Positions 1 to 5,084 of a stretch of DNA of 5,084 bases are shown here, piece by piece. How positions within the stretch are numbered: position 1 is the stretch's first letter; every line of letters begins with the position of its first letter. The translations under genes were made by a program, and so were the position numbers. The notes beneath the pieces are model-generated. The model was not told the DNA's origin and did not search any database. It worked only from the letters and a program-made list of their open reading frames with translations. Source of the DNA: Acidobacteriota bacterium (GTDB lineage Bacteria > Actinomycetota > Actinomycetes > Actinomycetales > Micrococcaceae); contig JABBNV010000076.1 in NCBI GenBank assembly GCA_019352125.1, forward strand, positions 1 to 5,084, given 5' to 3'.

Positions 1-37
1 CAAGTGGTCGCTAAACACGCCGTTTAGCGACCACTTG
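1..37 (-). terminator. Perfect 16-bp inverted repeat, probable terminator of the ABC operon
   Basis: The left arm CAAGTGGTCGCTAAAC (1-16) and the right arm GTTTAGCGACCACTTG (22-37) are exact reverse complements around a 5-nt loop (ACGCC). The hairpin lies 19 nt beyond the TAA stop of the solute-binding protein gene, where a rho-independent terminator of the minus-strand operon is expected. The side that would carry a U-tract is outside the window, so that element cannot be checked. The structure reads the same on both strands, so it could also end a converging transcript from the left. It could instead be a copy of a dispersed intergenic palindrome. Confidence 0.65.
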
Positions 38-56
38 AGCACCGGGGTGTGGGGTT

Positions 57-1112
57 TTAGCTGGCGGGGACCTTATCCACGAATTCGGTGGTGTACGTCT
101 TGGAGAGGTCGATGCTGGAGCCCTTGCCCTTGACGTTGGCGGAGTAGGAATCCAGGATCTTCAGGACATTTTTAGCACCGTCCGCATCCATCTTGCCGTC
201 CTTGTTGAACATGGACTTGGTGTCATTGATGGACTTCTCGTAGAGCTCAGCCCCGGCGTTGGCGTACTCCTTGGGCATCTTGGCGGCAATTTCCGCGGCC
301 GAGTGTGTGGTGATGAACTTGAGCGCACCCACGAAGGCGTTAGCTACTTTCTGCACGGTCTGCGGGTTCTTCTGCACAAAATCGCAGGCCATGTAGACGC
401 TGGCCGCGGGGTAGAGACCGCCTAGAGCAGCCTTGGTTCCCTCCTCAGTGCGCATATCCACCAGCACCTTGCCCTGGTTGGACTGCACCAGCTGGGCAAT
501 TGTGGGGTCCGTGGTCATTCCCGCATCGATGCCACCGTTGCTCATGGCGGCAATGAACGTCTGCCCGGCGCCCACCTTTGCGGGCGTGTAGCTCTTCACT
601 CCAGCCTGGCCAGCGAGTGCCTGCGTGAGGAAGTCGGTGGAGGAACCGAGCGAGGTAATCCCCAGGTTCTTGCCCTCGAAGTCCTTGGGGCTAGTGATGG
701 AATCAGCCTTGCTGGTGGCCACCATTTCGGCCTCGCCGGGGATGTTGGCCAGTTGCACCACGGAGGTCAGGCACTGATTCTTTGCCTGCAGATCGATGGT
801 GTGATCGTAGAAGCCAACGACGGCCTGGGAGGCTCCGGTCAGCAGTGAATTCTCTGCGCTGGCCCCGGACTGCTCGCCCAAAAGGTTGACCTTGACGCCT
901 TCCTTATTGAACAGGTCCAGCTGCTGAGCCAGCATCGCCGGCATGTAGATGACCTTTTCCAGACCGCCAACAATGATGGTTACCTCGGGCTTTTCCGCGC
1001 TGTCAACGCTGGGCCCGTGGGAGTCGCGGCAACCGCTGAGGCCAAAGGCCAACGTTGCCGTGACGGCCAGGGTGGTTGCCTGAAATGCGCGGCGCTTGAA
1101 TGTTGAGTTCAT
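57..1112 (-). CDS. NitT/TauT-type ABC transporter solute-binding lipoprotein
   Basis: This 351-aa protein is the extracellular solute receptor of the importer encoded just upstream. It starts with a lipoprotein signal peptide: basic KRR at residues 6-8, a hydrophobic stretch at about 11-25, and a lipobox LSGC with the lipidated Cys28. A short polar linker leads into an NMT1/SsuA/TauA-type fold: the first strand and helix (VTIIVGGLEKVIYMPAMLAQ) at about 44-63, the motif GFYDHTIDLQAKNQ at about 100-113, and a hinge-like segment GITSLGSSTDFLTQAL at about 151-166. The GxYxHTI-type motif resembles a widespread subgroup of these receptors with unassigned substrates. The ATG at 1110-1112 was chosen because AGGAA lies 4 nt before it and the signal peptide then begins normally. 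An ATG 14 codons earlier lacks a ribosome binding site and would add a polar stretch before the signal peptide. The start overlaps the permease stop by one base (TAATG), which suggests translational coupling. The mature part has two further cysteines (114, 243). Family assignment is firm; the substrate (sulfonate, nitrate, aromatic carboxylate, thiamine precursor or other) is unknown. Confidence 0.9.
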   Translation of the reverse strand: MNSTFKRRAFQATTLAVTATLAFGLSGCRDSHGPSVDSAEKPEVTIIVGGLEKVIYMPAMLAQQLDLFNKEGVKVNLLGEQSGASAENSLLTGASQAVVGFYDHTIDLQAKNQCLTSVVQLANIPGEAEMVATSKADSITSPKDFEGKNLGITSLGSSTDFLTQALAGQAGVKSYTPAKVGAGQTFIAAMSNGGIDAGMTTDPTIAQLVQSNQGKVLVDMRTEEGTKAALGGLYPAASVYMACDFVQKNPQTVQKVANAFVGALKFITTHSAAEIAAKMPKEYANAGAELYEKSINDTKSMFNKDGKMDADGAKNVLKILDSYSANVKGKGSSIDLSKTYTTEFVDKVPAS

Positions 1113-2002
1113 TAGATTCCTGTCGTGTGAGTAGCGGCCTGCGATGGACGCCATTTGAGGAGTTTGTTTTCTGCCTGAGTAATAAGAAGTTCGGCCAGCA
1201 GTGCCACCACGGTGACGATGATCATTCCGGCGTAGATGCCCGCGGAGTCGAAGGTGCCTTGGGCGTTGGCAATCAGCATGCCCATGCCCTTCTTGGCCCC
1301 GGCGTATTCACCCACGATTGCGCCAATGAGGGCGAAGCCAAAGGCGGTGTGCAAGGAGGAGAGGATCCACGTCGTCGCACTTGGCAAAACAATGGAGGTG
1401 AGGATGCGGCGCTTGCTGGCCCCAAGAATCCGCGCGTTATTAACCACGTTCCCATCCACTTCGCGGGCGCCGGTGAAGGCGTTGAAGAAGACGGCAAAGA
1501 AGACAAGAACGACGACGGTGGCCACCTTTGAGCTCATCCCGAAGCCGAACCAGATGATGAACAACGCAGCAAGAACGATGCGCGGAACCGCGTTAGCGGC
1601 CTTGATGAAGGGGGAAAAGACCTCTGCGAGGAACCGACTGCGTCCCAGCAGGACACCCAGCACGATGCCGGCGACGGTGCCGATGACGAAACCGAGCACA
1701 GCCTCCAGCACGGTGAAACCGAGGTTTTCCCAGATGGTGCCGAATTGCGTCCCCGTGCCAAACCACTGGACCAGGCGGAGCCAAATATCCGAGGGGCGGG
1801 AGTAGAAGAAGGGATCGATGATGTAGGTGGCGGTGAGTTGCCAGCTGCCCAGCCACAGGGCCACAATCAGGGCGCGCAGGCCCCAGATCTTGGCGGTGGT
1901 GTTGCGTTGGCTGCGTCGCGCCCCCGCCAGTAGCTCCTTCTCGCGTGCTTTGCTGAGCCCACCGACGGGGCTAGCTGTTGCGGATGTTGTTGAAAGGGAC
2001 AT
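1112..2002 (-). CDS. NitT/TauT-type ABC transporter permease
   Basis: This 296-aa integral membrane protein is the channel-forming subunit of the importer, presumably working as a homodimer because no second permease gene is present. It has a cytoplasmic N-terminal tail of about 40 mostly polar residues. Hydrophobic segments follow at about 42-60, 97-120, 136-152, 158-178, 221-235 and 257-275, matching the six-helix BPD_transp_1 fold of SsuC/TauC proteins. The EAA-loop that docks to the ATPase is clear at about 180-210: REVDGNVVNNARILGASKRR followed by ILTSIVLPSA, with the conserved G194 and the closing LP. Length is typical for the family (about 250-300 aa). The ATG at 2000-2002 follows an AGGA motif that partly overlaps the TAG stop of the ATPase gene, with only 6 nt between the two genes. 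The stop (TAA, 1112-1114) shares one base with the start of the binding-protein gene. The substrate cannot be inferred from the sequence. Confidence 0.93.
   Translation of the reverse strand: MSLSTTSATASPVGGLSKAREKELLAGARRSQRNTTAKIWGLRALIVALWLGSWQLTATYIIDPFFYSRPSDIWLRLVQWFGTGTQFGTIWENLGFTVLEAVLGFVIGTVAGIVLGVLLGRSRFLAEVFSPFIKAANAVPRIVLAALFIIWFGFGMSSKVATVVVLVFFAVFFNAFTGAREVDGNVVNNARILGASKRRILTSIVLPSATTWILSSLHTAFGFALIGAIVGEYAGAKKGMGMLIANAQGTFDSAGIYAGMIIVTVVALLAELLITQAENKLLKWRPSQAATHTTGI
1113..1121 (-). promoter_or_regulatory. Ribosome binding site that fixes the start of the solute-binding protein gene
   Basis: On the minus strand AGGAA (1117-1121) precedes the ATG at 1110-1112 by 4 nt, and the permease stop TAA overlaps this ATG (TAATG). 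No comparable site precedes the in-frame ATG at 1152-1154. This favours the shorter start and re-initiation or coupling with the permease gene. Confidence 0.7.
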
Positions 2003-2008
2003 GATTTC

Positions 2009-2821
2009 CTAACCGGCCAGGGAGGTGGCCGTTCGTGCCTGCTCAACTTCTTCACGCAGGCTGTTCCAGACGTTCCTGTAAATGGCCAGAAATTCTGGCG
2101 TAAGGCGAACTTCTTCTACGTCGCGGGGGCGTTCCAGATTGACGGGGAACTCTGCTTTGATGGTGGCCGGACTAGCGGTCATCACCACCACGCGATCCGC
2201 TAGAGCAATTGCTTCCTCCAGATCATGCGTGACAAACACGACGGCGGCATTGGTGCCGGACCACAGGCGCAATAACTCTGCCTGCATCAACTGCCGAGTC
2301 TGCACATCCAAGGCGCTGAACGGCTCATCCATCAGCATGATTTCCGGCTCATTGACCAGTGTCTGTGCCAGCGCCACACGCTTCCGCATGCCTCCGGAGA
2401 GCTGGTGCGGGTAGTAGCTTTCAAACCGCTCCAGCCCCACGCGCTTGAGCCACCCACGGGCCTTTTCGCGTGCGTCATCCTTGGATTCCCCTTGGTAGCG
2501 AGGGCCGGAAGCTACGTTGTCCAACACGCTCTGCCAAGGCAAGGTTGCATCCGTCTGAAACATGTAGCCCACGCCTTGGGGAATCCCACTGACCACCTGA
2601 TCACGGACAAATGTTTGGCCTTCAGACGCGGGTGCCAGGCCGGAAATGAGGGAGAGGGTAGTGGACTTTCCGCAGCCCGTGGGGCCAACCACGGCTACAA
2701 ATTCACCGGGTGCCACGCTGAGATTGACGTTCCGAATGGCTGTGTGAATCCCACCGCCATTCTTGGGAAACCGTTTGGTGGCGTCCCTGAGTTCGATAAG
2801 AGGCTTCGTTGCCTGCAGCAT
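2009..2821 (-). CDS. NitT/TauT-type ABC transporter ATP-binding protein
   Basis: This 270-aa cytoplasmic ATPase powers the importer and is the first gene of the minus-strand operon. All nucleotide-binding motifs are intact: Walker A GPTGCGKST at 46-54, Q-loop Gln89 (YMFQTD), signature LSGGM at 141-145, Walker B IMLMDEP at 161-167 with catalytic Glu166, D-loop SALD at 169-172, and switch His199 (VTHD). After the H-loop comes the SsuB/TauB-like C-terminal stretch (VVVMTASPATIKAEFPVNLE onward), and no long extra regulatory domain is present, as expected for this subfamily. The ATG at 2819-2821 is preceded by AGGAG with a 5-nt spacer. The gene faces the sensor kinase gene across a 255-bp shared upstream region. 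A full, well-spaced sigma-70-type promoter could not be recognised for it, which would fit activator-dependent expression (inference). The protein should be functional; only the transported substrate is open. Confidence 0.95.
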   Translation of the reverse strand: MLQATKPLIELRDATKRFPKNGGGIHTAIRNVNLSVAPGEFVAVVGPTGCGKSTTLSLISGLAPASEGQTFVRDQVVSGIPQGVGYMFQTDATLPWQSVLDNVASGPRYQGESKDDAREKARGWLKRVGLERFESYYPHQLSGGMRKRVALAQTLVNEPEIMLMDEPFSALDVQTRQLMQAELLRLWSGTNAAVVFVTHDLEEAIALADRVVVMTASPATIKAEFPVNLERPRDVEEVRLTPEFLAIYRNVWNSLREEVEQARTATSLAG

Positions 2822-2943
2822 TGCTACTCCTGAATTGATTATGTGTTTCAGCTCACAAACTCGAGCTCGGTAGAGACACTACGGCTCTTTTTTCAGGGGC
2901 AAGGTCTTTGCTAAAAATCTAGTCATTACGCCCATTGTGGATG

Positions 2944-2961
2944 TTTTGATCATTTTGCTCA
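2944..2961. repeat. Tandem 9-bp direct repeat, candidate response-regulator operator
   Basis: TTTTGATCA (2944-2952) is followed immediately by TTTTGCTCA (2953-2961), identical at 8 of 9 positions. Read on the minus strand it is TGAGCAAAA then TGATCAAAA. It is A+T-rich against a G+C-rich background and lies between the divergent importer and two-component genes, about 7 bp upstream of a candidate -35 element for the kinase gene. CitB/DcuR-type regulators are known to bind A+T-rich sites, and tandem half-sites suit a dimer. That this pair is such a site is an inference; an 18-bp repeat can also arise by chance. Confidence 0.4.
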
Positions 2962-2968
2962 CGGGTAA

Positions 2969-2998
2969 TTGGCCGTTGCGGCACTAAGTGAATACGGT
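2969..2998 (+). promoter_or_regulatory. Weak candidate promoter for the sensor kinase/regulator operon
   Basis: TTGGCC (2969-2974) and TACGGT (2993-2998) are separated by 18 bp and resemble -35 and -10 elements of a housekeeping sigma factor. The -10 keeps the TAnnnT pattern, and the -35 keeps TTG plus one further base. Transcription would start near 3005, giving a leader of about 70 nt. The leader shows only small potential hairpins, for example CGGG/CCCG at 3028-3040. In a G+C-rich actinobacterium such matches are weak evidence. Confidence 0.28.
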
Positions 2999-3002
2999 TA
3001 GC

Positions 3003-3018
3003 TGTGCACTGGATCACA
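3003..3018. promoter_or_regulatory. CRP/GlxR-like binding site
   Basis: TGTGC-ACTGGA-TCACA matches the CRP/GlxR consensus TGTGA-N6-TCACA at 9 of 10 half-site bases with the correct 6-bp spacer. The dyad extends one further pair outward (C3002 with G3019). It sits between the candidate promoter and the kinase start, at the expected transcription start. Binding there would more likely repress the kinase operon; for the divergent importer operon it would be a distant upstream site. This is a consensus match only; the regulator gene is not in the window. Confidence 0.42.
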
Positions 3019-3065
3019 GGTGCGGTGCGGGGAGTGCCCGTGAAGGTGGTGATTGACTCAGCGTT

Positions 3066-3074
3066 GAGGAGGGG
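3066..3074 (+). promoter_or_regulatory. Strong ribosome binding site that decides the GTG start of the kinase
   Basis: GAGGAGGGG at 3066-3074 puts its GAGGAG core 5 nt before the GTG at 3077-3079. An in-frame TGA at 3065-3067 excludes any start further upstream. A second in-frame GTG at 3083-3085 is still within reach of the G-rich 3' end of the site, so the true start could be two codons later. The first internal ATG, at codon 28, would remove the basic segment before the first membrane helix. Confidence 0.75.
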
Positions 3075-3076
3075 TT

Positions 3077-4792
3077 GTGGCTGTGCGACTGGCTGTACCC
3101 GGCCCTCTATTGACCAAAGCCAAGCCCGTGAAACACCGAGTATCTTTCGCCACCAAAATGTTGTTGCAGCAGGTGTTGGTGATCTTGCTGGTGGTGGGCC
3201 TGGCAACCGGTGTCTACGCGTGGTTGAGCTACCAGCGCCTGACGGCCGAGGTTGGATCCAAGTCTCTGGCGGTGGCGCAGAGCATCTCAGAGGATTCCAC
3301 GCTGATCTCCACCCTGACCTCGGCTACGGGTACTCCGCGGCAGGAAGTACTCCAATCGGGCCCGATCCAGCAACTGGCGGAAACAGTGCGTGGGCGTACC
3401 GACGCCCTGTTTATTGTGGTGACGGATGCTGACGGGATCCGGTGGTCGCACCCGAACCCGCGTGTGCTGGGGCAGCTGGTGAGTACTAGCCCTGATGCTG
3501 CGCTGAACGGGGATGAAATCACCATCATGGAAACGGGTACCTTGGGCCCGTCCGTACGTTCCAAGGTGCCGGTCCGCACAGCGCAGGGGCACATTGTGGG
3601 CGAGGTGAGCGTTGGCTATTCAACCGCGGACGTGCGGGACGCTCTGGTCAGTTCAATTCCCCCTATTGTGGGTGTGGGTGTGGCCGCGTTGCTGCTGGGC
3701 GTGCTGGGCTCCAGCTTTTTGGGGAGACGCTTGCGCGCGCACACGTTGGGCCTGGAGCCGGAGGAGATTGGCGCCCTGGTGCAGGATCAGGAGGTGGTGC
3801 TGCACGGGGTGGAAGAGGGTGTACTGGGCCTTTCACCTGCGGGCCTAGTGACGGTTTGCAACACCAAGGCCCAGCGCCTTCTGGGTTTGCATGATCCCAT
3901 TGGCGTACATTATGCGCGGCTGGGGCTTGACCCGGCGCTGTTGGAGCTCATTGATCATCCACACGGCTCGCTGGAGGAAGGCCCGGCCACGAGCCATCAG
4001 TTAATGGCCGGCCAGTCCATCTTATTGGTCAGTGTTCGGCGCGTGCACCGCGGCGCGCATGATCTGGGCTCCGTGGTGATGGTCAGGGACCGCACGGATG
4101 TGCAGGCGCTAAGCCGGCAGCTGGATGCCGTGGGAACGCTCACCTCTGCCTTGCGGGCGCAGCGGCATGAATTCGCGAATCGTCTGCACACCGTGTCTGG
4201 ATTCTTGGAGCTCGGCTACTCAGACGAAGCGGCCGAGTATTTGCGCAGCACTCTGGAAACGGGGCCCCTGCGCTACCCGCTGGAGAACGCGCAGCTGTTG
4301 ACGGACACGTACCTGCTGGCCTTTCTGGGTGCCAAGAGTACTCAGGCAGCGGAGAAGGGTGTGACGCTTCGACTCGGTGAGAACACTGTGGTTCGAGGCC
4401 TGGTCACGGACGCGCATAGTGCCACCACCGTGCTGGGGAATTTGGTGGATAACGCCATAACGGCGGCCGTTCAAGGCAGCAATCCGGACCGCTGGGTGGA
4501 GATTGAATTGCTCAGCGATGGGCCCGCTTTGCACGTCACCGTGGCGGATTCCGGGGATGGCATCGCTGCTGCCTCCCGCCAAAGACTGTTCGAGGACGGC
4601 GCCAGCAGTACCAGCCCCGTCACGGGTGTGGGGCGTGGCGAGGGGCTGGGTCTGGCCCTGGCGCGGCAACTTGCCAGACTGGACGGCGGTGACGTCTGGG
4701 TACTTTTCCCTGGAGCGCCGGAGGGCCCCGGTGCGGTTTTTGCGGCCCGGTTGGAGGATGTCTTGGATTGCGCGAAGGATACTGATGACTGA
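3077..4792 (+). CDS. CitA/DcuS-family sensor histidine kinase
   Basis: This 571-aa membrane kinase is predicted to sense an external carboxylate and phosphorylate the regulator encoded next. A basic N-terminus leads to TM1 at about 29-49. The extracellular CitA-type PAS/Cache sensor follows at about 52-190, including the stretch FIVVTDADGIRWSHPNP (112-128) and GTLGPSVRSKVPV (154-166). TM2 lies at about 194-215, with no HAMP domain, as usual for this family. A cytoplasmic PAS domain covers about 235-340 (EEGVLGLSPAGLVTVCNTKA). The dimerisation and phosphotransfer segment has the family motif LRAQRHEFANRLHTVSGFLEL with phospho-acceptor His364. The ATPase domain has the N-box NLVDNA (455-460), the G1 box DSGDGI (491-496) and the G2 box GRGEGLGLAL (519-528). 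By spacing, R122, H125, R161, K163 and S178 match the citrate-contact residues I recall from Klebsiella CitA (R66, H69, R107, K109, S124). Start is GTG behind a strong ribosome binding site. The end overlaps the regulator gene by 8 bp. It is divergent from the ABC importer, its likely target. Family assignment is firm; the ligand is inferred. Confidence 0.94.
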   Translation: MAVRLAVPGPLLTKAKPVKHRVSFATKMLLQQVLVILLVVGLATGVYAWLSYQRLTAEVGSKSLAVAQSISEDSTLISTLTSATGTPRQEVLQSGPIQQLAETVRGRTDALFIVVTDADGIRWSHPNPRVLGQLVSTSPDAALNGDEITIMETGTLGPSVRSKVPVRTAQGHIVGEVSVGYSTADVRDALVSSIPPIVGVGVAALLLGVLGSSFLGRRLRAHTLGLEPEEIGALVQDQEVVLHGVEEGVLGLSPAGLVTVCNTKAQRLLGLHDPIGVHYARLGLDPALLELIDHPHGSLEEGPATSHQLMAGQSILLVSVRRVHRGAHDLGSVVMVRDRTDVQALSRQLDAVGTLTSALRAQRHEFANRLHTVSGFLELGYSDEAAEYLRSTLETGPLRYPLENAQLLTDTYLLAFLGAKSTQAAEKGVTLRLGENTVVRGLVTDAHSATTVLGNLVDNAITAAVQGSNPDRWVEIELLSDGPALHVTVADSGDGIAAASRQRLFEDGASSTSPVTGVGRGEGLGLALARQLARLDGGDVWVLFPGAPEGPGAVFAARLEDVLDCAKDTDD

Positions 4793-5084
4793 GGATTTCC
4801 GTGTATTGGTAGTGGATGATGATTTCCACGTTGCCAAGCTGCATACCTTGAGCGTGGATGCTGTGCCAGGGTTCACCGCATTGGATCCCGTTGGCGGCGG
4901 TGAGGCAGCGTTGCGTGCCATCAATTCGCTGCGGCCAGATCTGGTGCTGTTGGATGTCTTTTTGCCGGACTCGAACGGGCTGGATCTGCTGCGCGGATTG
5001 GATGTAGACGCGTTTGTGCTGACGGCAGCCGCGGATCCGGAGTCCGTGCGCAAAGCTCTCCGGCGTGGCGCATTGGCCTACCTG
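4785..5084 (+). CDS. CitB/DcuR-type response regulator, receiver domain (partial, cut by window end)
   Basis: The first 100 codons of the partner regulator are visible, starting at ATG 4785-4787 and running to the last base in frame. AAGGA (4775-4779) lies 5 nt upstream, and the gene overlaps the kinase stop by 8 bp, so the two proteins are probably made in a coupled way. The visible part is a receiver domain: VLVVDDD with the acidic pocket Asp11/Asp12, phospho-acceptor Asp57 in LVLLDVFLPDSNG, switch Thr80 in VLTAAAD, and RRGALAYL where the conserved Lys-Pro of the KP motif should follow directly beyond the edge. The stretch from VAKLH to VPGF at 17-30 is typical of regulators paired with CitA-like kinases. 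These usually carry a C-terminal helix-turn-helix output domain, which cannot be seen here. The pairing with the kinase is inferred from adjacency and family; the natural target is likely the divergent intergenic region. Confidence 0.92.
   Translation, partial: MTEDFRVLVVDDDFHVAKLHTLSVDAVPGFTALDPVGGGEAALRAINSLRPDLVLLDVFLPDSNGLDLLRGLDVDAFVLTAAADPESVRKALRRGALAYL

Noticed and set aside
1113..1154. Longer start for the solute-binding protein at ATG 1152-1154
   Set aside because: No ribosome binding site precedes it, it would overlap the permease gene by 43 nt, and it places 14 polar residues before an otherwise standard lipoprotein signal peptide.
57..2821. Naming the importer ssuABC, tauABC or nrtABC
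   Set aside because: Only the superfamily is evident. No sulfonate monooxygenase, taurine dioxygenase or nitrate assimilation gene is present, and the neighbouring sensor suggests a carboxylate instead.
2838..2843. CATAAT on the minus strand as a -10 element of the importer operon
   Set aside because: It matches the -10 consensus at five of six positions, but no acceptable -35 lies 16-19 bp upstream and transcription would begin only about ten bases before the start codon.
2862..2869. CGAGCTCG palindrome upstream of the ATPase gene
   Set aside because: An 8-bp self-complementary sequence in G+C-rich DNA is expected by chance, and its flanks do not extend the symmetry.
2883..2908. TTGCCC with TAGTGT on the minus strand (plus 2877-2903 region) as an importer promoter
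   Set aside because: The spacer is only about 15 bp and the -10 match is poor, so this does not stand out from background.
2919..3432. Short open frames across the divergent intergenic region on both strands (2919-3206 minus, 3004-3432 plus)
   Set aside because: They lack good ribosome binding sites, overlap the start of the well-supported kinase gene, and have no recognisable protein features.
4220..5053. A 277-codon open frame on the minus strand, antisense to the kinase and regulator
   Set aside because: It runs through the conserved N-, G1 and G2 boxes of the kinase and the receiver domain on the opposite strand. Its translation is low-complexity Ser/Thr/Arg-rich with no recognisable domain, as expected of antisense frames in G+C-rich genes.

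Overview
The window comes from a high-G+C Gram-positive bacterium. It looks most like the Micrococcales, in the broad Arthrobacter group. This rests on high but not extreme G+C, frequent GTG and TTG codons, a GTG start behind a strong GAGGAGG-type ribosome binding site, a lipobox-anchored solute-binding protein, and protein sequences of actinobacterial style. The genus is an inference.

Left part (57-2821, minus strand): a three-gene ABC importer operon of the NitT/TauT (SsuABC/TauABC-like) type. The order of transcription is ATPase, permease, then solute-binding lipoprotein. The genes are tightly packed: a 6-nt gap, then a one-base TAATG overlap. Just beyond the last gene, at the window edge, lies a perfect 16-bp inverted repeat (1-37) that probably acts as the operon terminator. 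The substrate cannot be read from the sequence.

Middle (2822-3076): a 255-bp divergent intergenic region. It holds a 9-bp tandem direct repeat (2944-2961), a weak candidate promoter toward the right (2969-2998), and a CRP/GlxR-like TGTGC-N6-TCACA site (3003-3018). I see no convincing promoter for the ABC operon.

Right part (3077-5084, plus strand): a CitA/DcuS-family sensor histidine kinase, followed with an 8-bp overlap by the start of its CitB/DcuR-type response regulator. The regulator is cut by the window end after 100 codons of its receiver domain.

How it may work together (inference): the kinase keeps nearly all the citrate-contact residues I recall from Klebsiella CitA. It may therefore sense an external tri- or dicarboxylate, with its regulator acting on the shared intergenic region to control the divergent importer. 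The gene families are ordinary. The unusual point is a carboxylate-type two-component system facing a NitT/TauT-type importer rather than a known citrate or C4-dicarboxylate transporter. I found no evidence of a mobile element, CRISPR array, RNA gene or wholly new system.
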